Assembly: GCA_965247565.1 (NCBI GenBank)
Contig: CBDFHF010000003.1
Coordinates: 930,001 to 994,000, forward strand
Length of the DNA: 64,000 nt
Direction: 5' to 3'
Source of the DNA: CBDFHF01 sp965247565
Lineage (GTDB): Bacteria > Pseudomonadota > Gammaproteobacteria > Methylococcales > Methylomonadaceae
Part shown: positions 8,153-16,328 of the stretch, piece after piece
Layout: each line of letters begins with the position of its first letter
Position numbering within the stretch: position 1 is the first letter of the stretch
Position numbers and translations under genes: made by a program
Notes under the pieces: generated by a model
Seen by the model: only the letters and a program-made list of their open reading frames with translations
Database searches by the model: none
Told to the model about the DNA's origin: nothing

Positions 8153-8188
8153 GGCAATAATTCTTCCTTGCAAGGATCTTGAAAATGT

Positions 8189-8524
8189 TTAGCTGTATTT
8201 AGAGAATAATCTTTGAACTGAATCACTGACGGCTGACCATTTTTCCTCAGCTTCATCTTTTAAATCGTCCCACTGATCTTCTGCGCGGTCACCTAGCTCA
8301 GAAAGATAAGTGCTAAAAGTATTTTTGTTTTCTTCAAGTTGGTCCAATACCGTATCCAATTCCGATTTAGCATTGCCTATCAGGTCCTTTCCTTTTTCTT
8401 TTAAGGCATCAATTTGATGTTGCCAATCTGAGATTTGGCTTTCAGCGTAGCGCTGATATTCATGACTATTGCCATAACTCAATTTAGTTGTTTCATCGTT
8501 TGATTTGTACATGTCTTTCCCCAA
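8189..8524 (-). CDS. Coiled-coil stress-type protein, 111 aa
   Basis: A highly charged, almost wholly helical protein with heptad character over residues about 20-105 (ISDWQHQIDALKEKGKDLIG, TVLDQLEENKNTFSTYLSEL, DEAEEKWSAVSDSVQRLF). It has no signal peptide, membrane segment or catalytic motif. Similar short coiled-coil proteins are often found beside BON, hemerythrin and catalase genes in stress clusters of aquatic proteobacteria; none has a firmly assigned role. It precedes the broken BON gene and follows the 93-aa unknown, all in the same direction. Confidence 0.65.
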   Translation of the reverse strand: MGKDMYKSNDETTKLSYGNSHEYQRYAESQISDWQHQIDALKEKGKDLIGNAKSELDTVLDQLEENKNTFSTYLSELGDRAEDQWDDLKDEAEEKWSAVSDSVQRLFSKYS

Positions 8525-8606
8525 CTGTTAAATTTATACAACAGGCTATAAGCTGCACTTGAACAGCTCTTGAGATCAGTAAAGTTTTTCATCGGTAAGG
8601 TTACAA

Positions 8607-8888
8607 TTATTTGTCCTCCTTCGTTATCAAGTCACTATTTCGGTTTTTTTCAGTTGCCAATCGCTTCAAACTCTCTAAGACGTCTTTATTTGAAATCAGG
8701 CAAGACAGTGTTTCATTGGCTTCTAACCGAACCTGTGGATTAGGGAAAGTCCAGCATTCCCCGGTATCACGAATAAAACAGACCCAAAGTAAATCATGTT
8801 CCTGGCTATAATCGATTAGAAAATGAGCATAGGCTTTGCCTTTTGGGGTTAATAAGGGCAGTTGAGGATTAAGTTGCAAGATCATCAA
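8607..8888 (-). CDS. Hypothetical protein, 93 aa
   Basis: A small soluble protein starting MMILQLNPQLPLLTPKGKAY with the recurring pattern AHFLIDYSQEHDLLWVCFI and TGECWTFPNPQVRLEANET. I have seen this kind of sequence annotated only as hypothetical; the pattern suggests a compact beta-rich domain. No function can be given. It lies 34 bases downstream of katE in the same direction, so it may share the katE transcript. Confidence 0.65.
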   Translation of the reverse strand: MMILQLNPQLPLLTPKGKAYAHFLIDYSQEHDLLWVCFIRDTGECWTFPNPQVRLEANETLSCLISNKDVLESLKRLATEKNRNSDLITKEDK

Positions 8889-8922
8889 TTGCCCTCAACT
8901 TGTCGGGTGCCCAATTGTCGAC

Positions 8923-10998
8923 TTATGCTTTCGCCAAGTTGGCTTCTCTATCCCAGTACCTGAGCTTGTTTAAACTCGTCATAAAATGCGACACACTCTC
9001 GGCCGACGTTAGCAAAAAACAGCCATCATCCATTTGGGACTCAAGATCACCCTTCTCTAGATAAGTGAGCAAAGCGGCACTGTAGCCAATAAATTTAAAG
9101 TGATTGATGGCGTCGGTAACAAAATCAGCGATTTTAGGTTTTATGCTACAGTCGATAGTGTTATCGGTTGGGATTAACAAAACGACAGCATCAAACAATA
9201 CGGAAGGTGCAGCGCAAATAAAGTGATCAACCTTAACTTTGCAATTGTTACTCAAAGAAATATTACCCATGTGTGGAGCAATCACTTCAACGATGGCTTT
9301 AAGCTTATTCGCCTCATTTACAAGAAGATTGAAAATATCTGCGTCGGCGCCATTTGCTAACAATGCCCCGATCTTTCTACCGGCAAAGGTCGTCGCTTTG
9401 GCCATCATGCTCAATGAGGATGCCTTGGGTAAATCGATTATGGGCGATTTTGCCGGTTTGATAGCTTCGGGTAATTTCATCCCTAATTGCTTACTAGTAG
9501 TAAGCGCCAAGTCATTATCGATATTACGCAAATGGCCAACCATACGTTCCCGAATTTGCGGGGTTTCGACTTTACTGAGTTCAAATGTCAAGGCATCGGC
9601 AATATGTTTTTTCTCTAGTGCTGCTTGGCTTAGATAAAACTGTCTTGCTTGGCTATAGTGGTCGGCAAAGGCTTCCGGTCTTATCCGAAATTTTTCACCG
9701 ATGACTGTCTCAGGAAAGCTGTTAAACCCGCGTTCACTGCTTTCTCTCGGCCCACCGATTTCTGTACCCCAACTGTTCGGCTCGTAATTTACCCGACCTT
9801 TCCTGTTGTTGGTCGTCATATGCCCATCTTGGTGAAAAGCATGCATTGGGCACTTCGGCGCATTAATCGGTAAATGCGCGAAATTGGGACTGCCCAAGCG
9901 TTTAAGTTGGGTATCAAGGTAAGAGAAATTCCTGCCTTGCAATAATGGGTCATCTGTAAAGTCGATACCCGGCACGATATTATGAGTCAGGAAAGCAACC
10001 TGCTCAGTCTCGGCAAAAAAATTATCGACGACACGATCCAGCACCAAACGACCGACTATTTTTAACGGAATAATTTCTTCCGGAATCAGTTTTGTCGGGT
10101 CAAGTATGCTGAAATCAAAACCTTCCGCGAACTTTTCATCGAAGGTTTGTATACCTAACTCCCATTCTGGAAAGTCACCTTTGGAAATGGCATCCCATAA
10201 ATCCCGGCGATGGAAATCAGGGTCGGCACCGTTAATTTTGACGGCTTCATCCCAGACAACCGACTGCAGACCCAATTTCGGCCTCCAATGAAATTTAACA
10301 AAAGTGGATTTACCTTTTTTGTTAACAAAACGGAAGGTATGCACACCAAAACCTTCCATGAACCGCAAAGACCTTGGGATCGTCCGGTCAGACATCACCC
10401 ACATCACCATGTGCATGCTTTCTGGCGATAGCGAGATGAAATCCCAAAAGTTATCATGTGCCGATTGTGCTTGTGGAAATCCCCTATCCGGCTCCTCTTT
10501 GACGGAATGAACCAAATCTGGAAACTTGATCGGGTCTTGAATAAAGAAGACAGGGATGTTGTTGCCGACTAAATCCCAATTACCTTCCTTGGTATAGAAC
10601 TTAACAGCAAAACCACGCACATCCCGAGCCAAATCGGCTGATCCTTTACTCCCGGCGACCGTTGAAAATCGCACGAATACCGGTGTTTTTTCGTTTTTAC
10701 GCTGAAATATATCGGCTGAGGTAATCTCTGATAATTCGGTAGTTGTTTCGAAATAACCATGTGCGCCATACCCTCTCGCATGTACCACGCGTTCAGGAAT
10801 ACGTTCGTGATCGAAATGGAATATTTTCTCCCGAAAATGGAAATCTTCCATAAGCAAAGGTCCCACTTCACCAACCCGTAGATGAGATTGGTTGTTACTG
10901 ATGGGTACGCCGTGGCTAGTGGTTAAAACCTGATAACCATCGCTCGCATCCTGATGCGGCGCACCGTTGTTGTCTAAAGGTAGTTTTTGATCGGACAT
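8923..10998 (-). CDS. katE: Large-subunit catalase HPII
   Basis: A 691-aa clade 2 catalase, which converts hydrogen peroxide to water and oxygen in the cytoplasm. The N-terminal heme-catalase core shows the catalytic His (H73) in ERIPERVVHARGYGAHG, the distal Asn region NWDLVGNNIPVFFIQD and the haem-Tyr segment GRNFSYLDTQLKRLG. The C-terminal part (about 530-690) is the flavodoxin/DJ-1-like domain typical of HPII, with AGRKIGALLANGADADIFN. The length is near E. coli KatE (753 aa). It follows a hemerythrin-like gene by 32 bases with a Shine-Dalgarno-like AGGAG before its ATG, so it is likely co-expressed as part of a stress response. Confidence 0.97.
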   Translation of the reverse strand: MSDQKLPLDNNGAPHQDASDGYQVLTTSHGVPISNNQSHLRVGEVGPLLMEDFHFREKIFHFDHERIPERVVHARGYGAHGYFETTTELSEITSADIFQRKNEKTPVFVRFSTVAGSKGSADLARDVRGFAVKFYTKEGNWDLVGNNIPVFFIQDPIKFPDLVHSVKEEPDRGFPQAQSAHDNFWDFISLSPESMHMVMWVMSDRTIPRSLRFMEGFGVHTFRFVNKKGKSTFVKFHWRPKLGLQSVVWDEAVKINGADPDFHRRDLWDAISKGDFPEWELGIQTFDEKFAEGFDFSILDPTKLIPEEIIPLKIVGRLVLDRVVDNFFAETEQVAFLTHNIVPGIDFTDDPLLQGRNFSYLDTQLKRLGSPNFAHLPINAPKCPMHAFHQDGHMTTNNRKGRVNYEPNSWGTEIGGPRESSERGFNSFPETVIGEKFRIRPEAFADHYSQARQFYLSQAALEKKHIADALTFELSKVETPQIRERMVGHLRNIDNDLALTTSKQLGMKLPEAIKPAKSPIIDLPKASSLSMMAKATTFAGRKIGALLANGADADIFNLLVNEANKLKAIVEVIAPHMGNISLSNNCKVKVDHFICAAPSVLFDAVVLLIPTDNTIDCSIKPKIADFVTDAINHFKFIGYSAALLTYLEKGDLESQMDDGCFLLTSAESVSHFMTSLNKLRYWDREANLAKA

Positions 10999-11030
10999 GA
11001 TATTTACTCCTGTAATTTCATCGAAATGAA

Positions 11031-11714
11031 TTAAGACTTTACGGGCTTCCTTTCAGAGCTTTGGTCTTTCGGATTTGCTTTGCTCGCGTTCGCTTTTTGA
11101 CTTGGAAGTTTAGTTGTTTTATGTTCTTCAAAAGACTCACTTAAGAGCTTTTGCTTAGCATCAGAATTTCTTGGTATTTCTTTCAGCAACTCCGCTTTTC
11201 GCATGGCGATAGCATTTCCTAAAGTATGTAAATCAAGTTTTAGCTTTTTCGCTTTTGGAAAAATTTCGCCTTCTTCCTCTTTAACATGGTGGTCGACATA
11301 TTCACCGAGTACTTTAACCTTGGCGTCATATAACGAATCCCTTCGGTTGCCAGAGGTGATTTGTTCAATCAAGGCTTTAACGGTAGCGTGCTCAACAGCT
11401 GCCTCATCAATAAGCTCAGACGTGTCAAAGCTTTTACGCATAGCGGGGTAGAGCAATTCTTCCTCGACTTGAGCGTGGACAGTTAACTCAGCACAGATCT
11501 TGTTTGCCAAGGCAATCAGTTCTTTACTATCCGACTCTTTGTCTAATGATTTTTGATAGGTTTCGAAGAGCCTTTTTACCGCTTTATGATCGGTTGTTAA
11601 CAGCTCAACGGCATCAGAATAAGTCTCCGGTGATTTATTGCTTTCTAATGTCTGATTAAGCGTATCCAACGTATTATGATTTTTTACTGCTGTTTCAACT
11701 TTGCTGTTCGACAT
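11031..11714 (-). CDS. Hemerythrin HHE domain protein
   Basis: A 227-aa protein with a hemerythrin-type four-helix bundle in residues about 35-165. The iron-ligand pattern is visible in LTTDHKAVKRLFETY, HAQVEEELLYPAM, AVEHATVKALIEQI and DHHVKEEEGEIFPKAKK. HHE proteins bind a di-iron centre and sense or buffer oxygen, NO or peroxide. The C-terminal 60 residues are a lysine- and serine-rich tail of low complexity (SFEEHKTTKLPSQKANASKA). It is the first gene of the leftward katE block. The specific ligand is not predictable. Confidence 0.9.
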   Translation of the reverse strand: MSNSKVETAVKNHNTLDTLNQTLESNKSPETYSDAVELLTTDHKAVKRLFETYQKSLDKESDSKELIALANKICAELTVHAQVEEELLYPAMRKSFDTSELIDEAAVEHATVKALIEQITSGNRRDSLYDAKVKVLGEYVDHHVKEEEGEIFPKAKKLKLDLHTLGNAIAMRKAELLKEIPRNSDAKQKLLSESFEEHKTTKLPSQKANASKANPKDQSSERKPVKS

Positions 11715-12321
11715 TGCATTTCTCCTCTGAAATTTAAAAAATCCCTTCTATTAAGCTCCCAAATAATCAATTGACTCAAAAAATGATTTGAAGTAACGCT
11801 AATTCAAACTGTGTAATATCCCTTAAAGGTGTTTCTAGTATTTGGATTGTGTCCAGCAATGCTTTTTACTTATTTAAAAGCTAAATAAACCTCACTTTTT
11901 CCGAGCTAACTATTTCCCTGATTGTAAATATGATATTTAGCTATCTGCCAACCAGTGAGATTTTTAGCATGGTTTAAATAATAGAACTTTTAAACTTGGT
12001 AAATCCTGATATGAACTAGATGAATATTGATTTAAAGCTGATAAATTATGCTGTTGACACAAGTGTTTACAATGAACTGTAAATGGATTTCTAGCTTTTT
12101 ATAGTTATCGAAATGAATTGTCTTACAAGACAGGGCAATAGTTAGCCTGCCGAAGCTAAACTCATACTCAATTGCACTTGTCAGTTGAATGAAATTTTGT
12201 ATTTATGGGGTAACACAAACTGGAGGGAAAATCATGCATAAAAAATACTGCAGTATGGTGTCAGAAAGTATCATTAATTTGCGTCGGAGTAACCCACGAG
12301 AAATAAGTGCTATAAAAATTT
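11715..12321. other. AT-rich gap with one tiny candidate ORF
   Basis: This stretch has no convincing gene. The only coding candidate is a 29-codon plus-strand frame, ATG at 12235 to TAA at 12320-12322 (MHKKYCSMVSESIINLRR...). It is preceded by GGAGGG at a usable distance, and its stop codon lies at the edge of the IS1-type element, so it could be a gene cut by that insertion. It could also be chance. Confidence 0.4.
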
Positions 12322-13113
12322 AACAATGCCGATCGGCGGCATTGTTAAAATAATATAGTTTTCCCGTTATTCCAATAGGCCATGAACAGCTTGACCGAGC
12401 ATTCAAGCATGTCTTGGCTTTTACTATAACACTTGGTTTTCCGTTTCAACCTGGCCAAGCCGTGCCGCAACAGGCTGTTGTAGCCTTCCACCGTGTAAGT
12501 CTCCGCCTTGGATTGCGTATGCAACGAAGCGGGCACAAAATGCTCGTAAGGTTGCCAATACCCAAAGGGCATAAATAATCTGTCATCACCGCTTCGATTT
12601 CAGGATGCTCAATGTCCGCCCAAAGTCTCCGCCCCGTTTCCGTGTCGCGGGAGCCCACAGCGCAACCGAGGAACCGTTTCACATGTCGATCAATAGCTGT
12701 CCAGACCCAGCGGTAGTTTTTTAATGCCCGACATAGCTGTGGAGTTCGTCCATTTCAACCACCCTAACTTCGGCGACCGTGTTGCGAACCGATTCGACCG
12801 CTTTGCCGAAGGACTTGATCCAGTAATAGACGGCAACGTGGCTGACCTCCAAAAAACGGCCTATGGCGCGGAACCACATGCCTTCCAAATACAGCTGCAA
12901 GGCCTGTCGCCTGACCGCCGCACCCACCCCGCGTTCGGTCACGGTGTGCCGATAAACACAGCCTTTGCAGCGGTAGCGCTGCCTGCCATTGATGATGCCG
13001 TCCTTGACGCAGCTCTCGCCGTGGCATTTTGGACAATTTACCATCAAATCCCCATCAGAAATGGGGAAGTTTATAATGTCTATATTAATTTAACAATACC
13101 TGATCGGCAATGT
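12322..13113 (-). mobile_element. Decayed IS1-family insertion sequence
   Basis: About 790 bp, close to the length of IS1. The ends carry imperfect inverted repeats. Reading inward, both share TGCCGATC, then ATTGTTAAA and TAATATAG, the left copy having two extra bases. Each end is also internally palindromic (TTAACAATGCCG...CGGCATTGTTAA on the left). I could not identify a clear target duplication. The internal transposase has a stop and a frameshift, so the copy is probably not autonomous. It lies between the stress block and an hsdM fragment, marking an old insertion hot spot near the origin. Confidence 0.8.
12345..13047 (-). pseudogene. IS1-family transposase, broken
   Basis: The N-terminal part (ATG at 13047) is a zinc-ribbon plus helix-turn-helix: NCPKCHGESCVKDG, RYRCKGC, then WFRAIGRFLEVSHVAVYYWI. 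It leads into the catalytic start VEMDELHSYVGH. An in-frame TAA at 12721-12723 interrupts it. The same frame resumes as KNYRWVWTAIDRHVKRFLGC and AVMTDY, then about 17 extra bases near 12570 shift the frame. The end is readable as TYTVEGYNSLLRHGLARLKR and CYSKSQDMLECS, the IS1 DDE tail with its Glu. The A7C run after the stop resembles IS1 slippage signals, but the downstream part is in frame 0, so it does not explain the break. Confidence 0.85.
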
Positions 13114-13377
13114 TGCCCAATCAATCGCCCCTGAAGTTGCAATCGGTGACGTGTTGCGTGTACGAGCTCCGAGGAAAAAAATTTAGGGTCATAGACTTTA
13201 AGGCCAAATACATCGTCTAACTGTTACTTGGGAAGGTTTATCAAATTTGAGGCAAATTTTCATCGGAATACGCAGCATTTGCATTCCAGGCAATGGTGCT
13301 TGTCGAATATGACCCATCGCCATACATGCAACATCAATGCAAAGTTGAATATTGGAGCTACTGTACATACTGAAACA
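13114..13377. other. Unassigned remnant DNA between IS1 copy and hsdM fragment
   Basis: No intact gene is visible. A 73-codon minus-strand frame (13198-13419) and a 77-codon plus-strand frame (13228-13461) overlap each other and the hsdM fragment; neither resembles a family I know, and both are rich in Cys, His and Met in a way typical of noncoding translations. This is probably eroded DNA from the same restriction-modification locus or from the insertion event. Confidence 0.4.
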
Positions 13378-13655
13378 GCACATCGGCGCGAACATCGATG
13401 TCTTCGTTGCAAAAATCATCGGTCATTCCAGCCAGCAGCTTGTTGCCATTCTGGTCGGTGATGGAATTCTCAATAGCAATCATCGCGTCACCGATCGCTT
13501 CTCGGACATTTGTAGCAGCTGACTCCGCAGCAACTAGATAATCGTAACGTGAGGTTTAAGGAATATTCACTGGTGGTGAGTTTGGAATTAGCCCGAAACT
13601 GGTCGGCCGCTTCCCAAAGGTCGTCCTCGAATTATTTGAGTTCTTGGTAATTCAT
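13378..13655 (-). pseudogene. Type I restriction-modification methylase (hsdM) N-terminal fragment
   Basis: From an ATG at 13655 the translation reads MNYQELK, then a stop, then FEDDLWEAADQFRANSKLTT and SEYSL. This is the classic HsdM N-terminus (FEDDLWxAADxLRANSxLxxSEY). The segment for PVLGLIFLRYAxxRF is missing. A shifted frame continues with RYDYLVAAESAATNVREAIG, DAMIAIENS and GMTDDFCNEDIDVRADVL, corresponding to the next part of HsdM. A nonsense codon, an internal deletion with frame change and loss of the entire methylase domain show a dead gene. hsdS and hsdR are absent here. Confidence 0.75.
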
Positions 13656-13821
13656 TAAGACACCGTAAAAATCAATTCGAGGCACCCAAACTAATGGGGT
13701 TACCTCGAATTAAAAAGCATGAATGATAAATATTCAACCTGATTGGGCAAATTTCGAATTTATCCTTGCACACTTGACATCATTTAATCAATTTTGAGAC
13801 CTTGCATCTCTTCAGAAGTTA

Positions 13822-13881
13822 TTTCATTAATTATGAGATTTCATTTCACAATTGTGAGATTTATTTCATAAATTATGAGAT
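13822..13881. repeat. Three phased palindromes, operator-like
   Basis: Three short palindromes share the form TCA-(T/C)-AATT-(A/G)-TGA: TCATTAATTATGA (13824-13836), TCACAATTGTGA (13846-13857, perfect) and TCATAAATTATGA (13866-13878). Their centres are about 21 bases apart, two helical turns, so a dimeric protein would bind the same face of the helix three times. Each is flanked by TTT on the left and GAT on the right. They lie 17-75 bases beyond the gyrB stop and about 170 bases upstream of the hsdM fragment. The cognate regulator is unknown. Confidence 0.6.
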
Positions 13882-13897
13882 CTGACAACAACACAAG

Positions 13898-16309
13898 TTA
13901 TACGTCCAAGTTAGTTACATCCAAAGCATTCTTAACAATAAAGTCACGACGAGGCTCTACAACATCACCCATCAAAGTAGTAAAAATCTCATCAGCAGCA
14001 ATTACATCTTCTATTCTAACTTGCAGTAATCTACGGTTGTTAGCGTCGAGGGTGGTCTCCCACAATTGCTCTGGATTCATTTCCCCTAATCCTTTGTAGC
14101 GTTGAATTTGCTGGCCTTTTTTGACTTCCTTCATCATCCACTCAAAGGCTTCTTTGAACGTAGTTATAGGTTGCGTTCTTTCACCCATTTGCATGTATGA
14201 ATCTGGTCCAAACATGCCGGTAGTTTCACTGGTATATTGGGATATTTTCTGATAATCCTTGCTATTAAAAAAGTTGGATTGCAATACAAAAGTTTTAGTG
14301 ATGCCATGCAGATATTTGCTTACTAGCACAGAAAAATCATTATGACTCCTATAATCTAATGTGACAGAAAATACTGCTTTGCTTAGTGAAGGTAGTTGTT
14401 GTTCAATTTTACCGAGCCACTCACTCAATTTTTGTTGATCTTTTTTATACTCATCATCTAACACCTCAACAGTGGTGAGTTGCTCCAAAAACACATCATC
14501 GTAGCGTCTGGACAAACGGTTAATAACACTTACCACGCCGGTATAATCTTTTGCTAGCTTTTCCAAACCTTGCCCTTGAATGGGTGGTGTTATTTGATCT
14601 GTAAAAAGCTGGGCTTTATCCAGCGCTAGTTGGATCAAATATTCATTTAGTTGATTATCATCTTTAACGTAATGTTCTTGCTTACCTTTTTTAACTTTAT
14701 AAAGTGGTGGTTGAGCAATATAAATGTAACCTTTTTCCACAATTTCCGGTAATTGCCGATAAAAGAAGGTTAATAGCAACGTTCGAATGTGAGAGCCATC
14801 AACGTCTGCATCAGTCATGATGATTATGCGGTGATATCGGAGCTTAGCCAGATTGTATTCATCTTTGCCTATACCACAGCCCAATGCAGTAATTAATGTT
14901 CCCACTTCTTCGGAAGAAATCATTTTGTCAAAGCGGGCTTTCTCTACGTTTAAAATCTTGCCTTTCAACGGCAAAATAGCTTGAGTACGACGGTCTCTGC
15001 CTTGCTTTGCAGAGCCTCCCGCAGAGTCGCCTTCCACTAGGAATAATTCGGACAAAGCTGGATCTTTCTCTTGGCAATCTGCCAATTTTCCGGGTAGTCC
15101 GGCAATATCTAAGGTCGTTTTACGTCGGGTCATCTCACGTGCTTTACGGGCTGCTTCCCTAGCTCTGGCCGCGTCAACAATTTTACCGACGATAGCTTTC
15201 GCGATTTGTGGCTTTTCAAGTAGGAATTCCTGAAGCTTTTCACCCATCGTTGACTCAACCAACGGTTTAACTTCAGATGATACGAGTTTGTCTTTAGTTT
15301 GGGATGAAAATTTGGGATCAGGTACTTTAACAGATAAAACCGCTGTCAAACCCTCCCTGGCATCATCGCCTGTGGTTTGCACTTTTTCTTTTTTTGCTAA
15401 GCCGCTGGATTCAATGTACTGATTAATTGTCCGCGTCAGTGCGCCGCGGAAACCAGCTAAATGACTACCGCCGTCCCGTTGCGGAATATTATTGGTATAA
15501 CAAAACACATTTTCCTGATAAGAGTCATTCCATTGCATCGCTACTTCGACAGTAACGCCTTCCTTTTCAGCTACAAAATGAAAGACTTCTGGAAATAGAG
15601 GTGTTTTATTCTTATTGAGATGTTCTACGAACGCACTAATTCCACCCTCAAATTCAAATACATCCTGTTTATCCGTGCGTTCATCCTCCAGGCTAATGCG
15701 CACTCCTGAATTTAAAAAAGATAGCTCTCTTAATCGCTTTGCCAAAATATCGTAATGAAATTCAACATCGGTAAATGTTTCTGAACTTGGCTTAAAGTTA
15801 ATTAAAGTTCCGGAACCTTCAGTTGGCCCAGCCTCCGCTAATGGCGCAACAGGCTCCCCCATAAGGTATTTTTGTTTATGCAGTTTGCCGTTTTTACGAA
15901 TTTCTAGGTTTAACTCTTCCGAGAGAGCATTAACTACTGAGATACCCACACCATGTAAGCCGCCAGAAACTTTGTAGGCATTATCATCGAATTTTCCACC
16001 TGCATGCAGTACAGTCATAATAACCTCTGCGGCTGACCTACCTTCTTCCTCATGAATATCAACAGGAATTCCTCTTCCATCATCAGAAACGGATACAGAG
16101 CCGTTACTGTGAATAATCACTCGGACCTCTTTACAGTAACCTGCCAATGCCTCATCAATTGAGTTATCGACAACTTCAAAAACCATGTGATGCAAACCGG
16201 AGCCGTCATCTGTATCACCAATGTACATGCCTGGCCGCTTTCTAACCGCATCCAACCCCTTCAATACTTGAATATTAGTACTATCGTACTGACCGTTATT
16301 TTCACTCAT
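13898..16309 (-). CDS. gyrB: DNA gyrase subunit B
   Basis: An 803-aa GyrB of normal length for gammaproteobacteria. It forms the ATPase and TOPRIM half of the A2B2 gyrase that introduces negative supercoils. Visible are the GHKL ATPase motifs (VDNSIDEALAGYCKEV, DGRGIPVDIHEEEGRSA, GGLHGVGISVVNAL), the TOPRIM acidic motif EGDSAGGSAKQGRDRRTQA with DADVDGSHIRTLLLTFF, and the C-terminal PRRDFIVKNALDVTNLDV. It lies 19 bases after recF in the standard gyrB-recF-dnaN-dnaA block and is probably transcribed with it. Confidence 0.99.
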   Translation of the reverse strand: MSENNGQYDSTNIQVLKGLDAVRKRPGMYIGDTDDGSGLHHMVFEVVDNSIDEALAGYCKEVRVIIHSNGSVSVSDDGRGIPVDIHEEEGRSAAEVIMTVLHAGGKFDDNAYKVSGGLHGVGISVVNALSEELNLEIRKNGKLHKQKYLMGEPVAPLAEAGPTEGSGTLINFKPSSETFTDVEFHYDILAKRLRELSFLNSGVRISLEDERTDKQDVFEFEGGISAFVEHLNKNKTPLFPEVFHFVAEKEGVTVEVAMQWNDSYQENVFCYTNNIPQRDGGSHLAGFRGALTRTINQYIESSGLAKKEKVQTTGDDAREGLTAVLSVKVPDPKFSSQTKDKLVSSEVKPLVESTMGEKLQEFLLEKPQIAKAIVGKIVDAARAREAARKAREMTRRKTTLDIAGLPGKLADCQEKDPALSELFLVEGDSAGGSAKQGRDRRTQAILPLKGKILNVEKARFDKMISSEEVGTLITALGCGIGKDEYNLAKLRYHRIIIMTDADVDGSHIRTLLLTFFYRQLPEIVEKGYIYIAQPPLYKVKKGKQEHYVKDDNQLNEYLIQLALDKAQLFTDQITPPIQGQGLEKLAKDYTGVVSVINRLSRRYDDVFLEQLTTVEVLDDEYKKDQQKLSEWLGKIEQQLPSLSKAVFSVTLDYRSHNDFSVLVSKYLHGITKTFVLQSNFFNSKDYQKISQYTSETTGMFGPDSYMQMGERTQPITTFKEAFEWMMKEVKKGQQIQRYKGLGEMNPEQLWETTLDANNRRLLQVRIEDVIAADEIFTTLMGDVVEPRRDFIVKNALDVTNLDV

Positions 16310-16328
16310 AGTTAATCCACTCTTGCTG

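Noticed and set aside
12721..12730. Programmed -1 frameshift at the A7C run of the IS1-type transposase
   Set aside because: The downstream transposase part is in frame 0, so slippage would not restore it; a nonsense codon fits better.
13198..13461. Two overlapping frames next to the hsdM fragment
   Set aside because: Neither matches a known family and each excludes the other; probably eroded noncoding DNA.
13846..13857. TCACAATTGTGA as a CRP site
   Set aside because: CRP needs TGTGA-N6-TCACA; here the half-sites have the opposite order and no spacer, so another protein is more likely.
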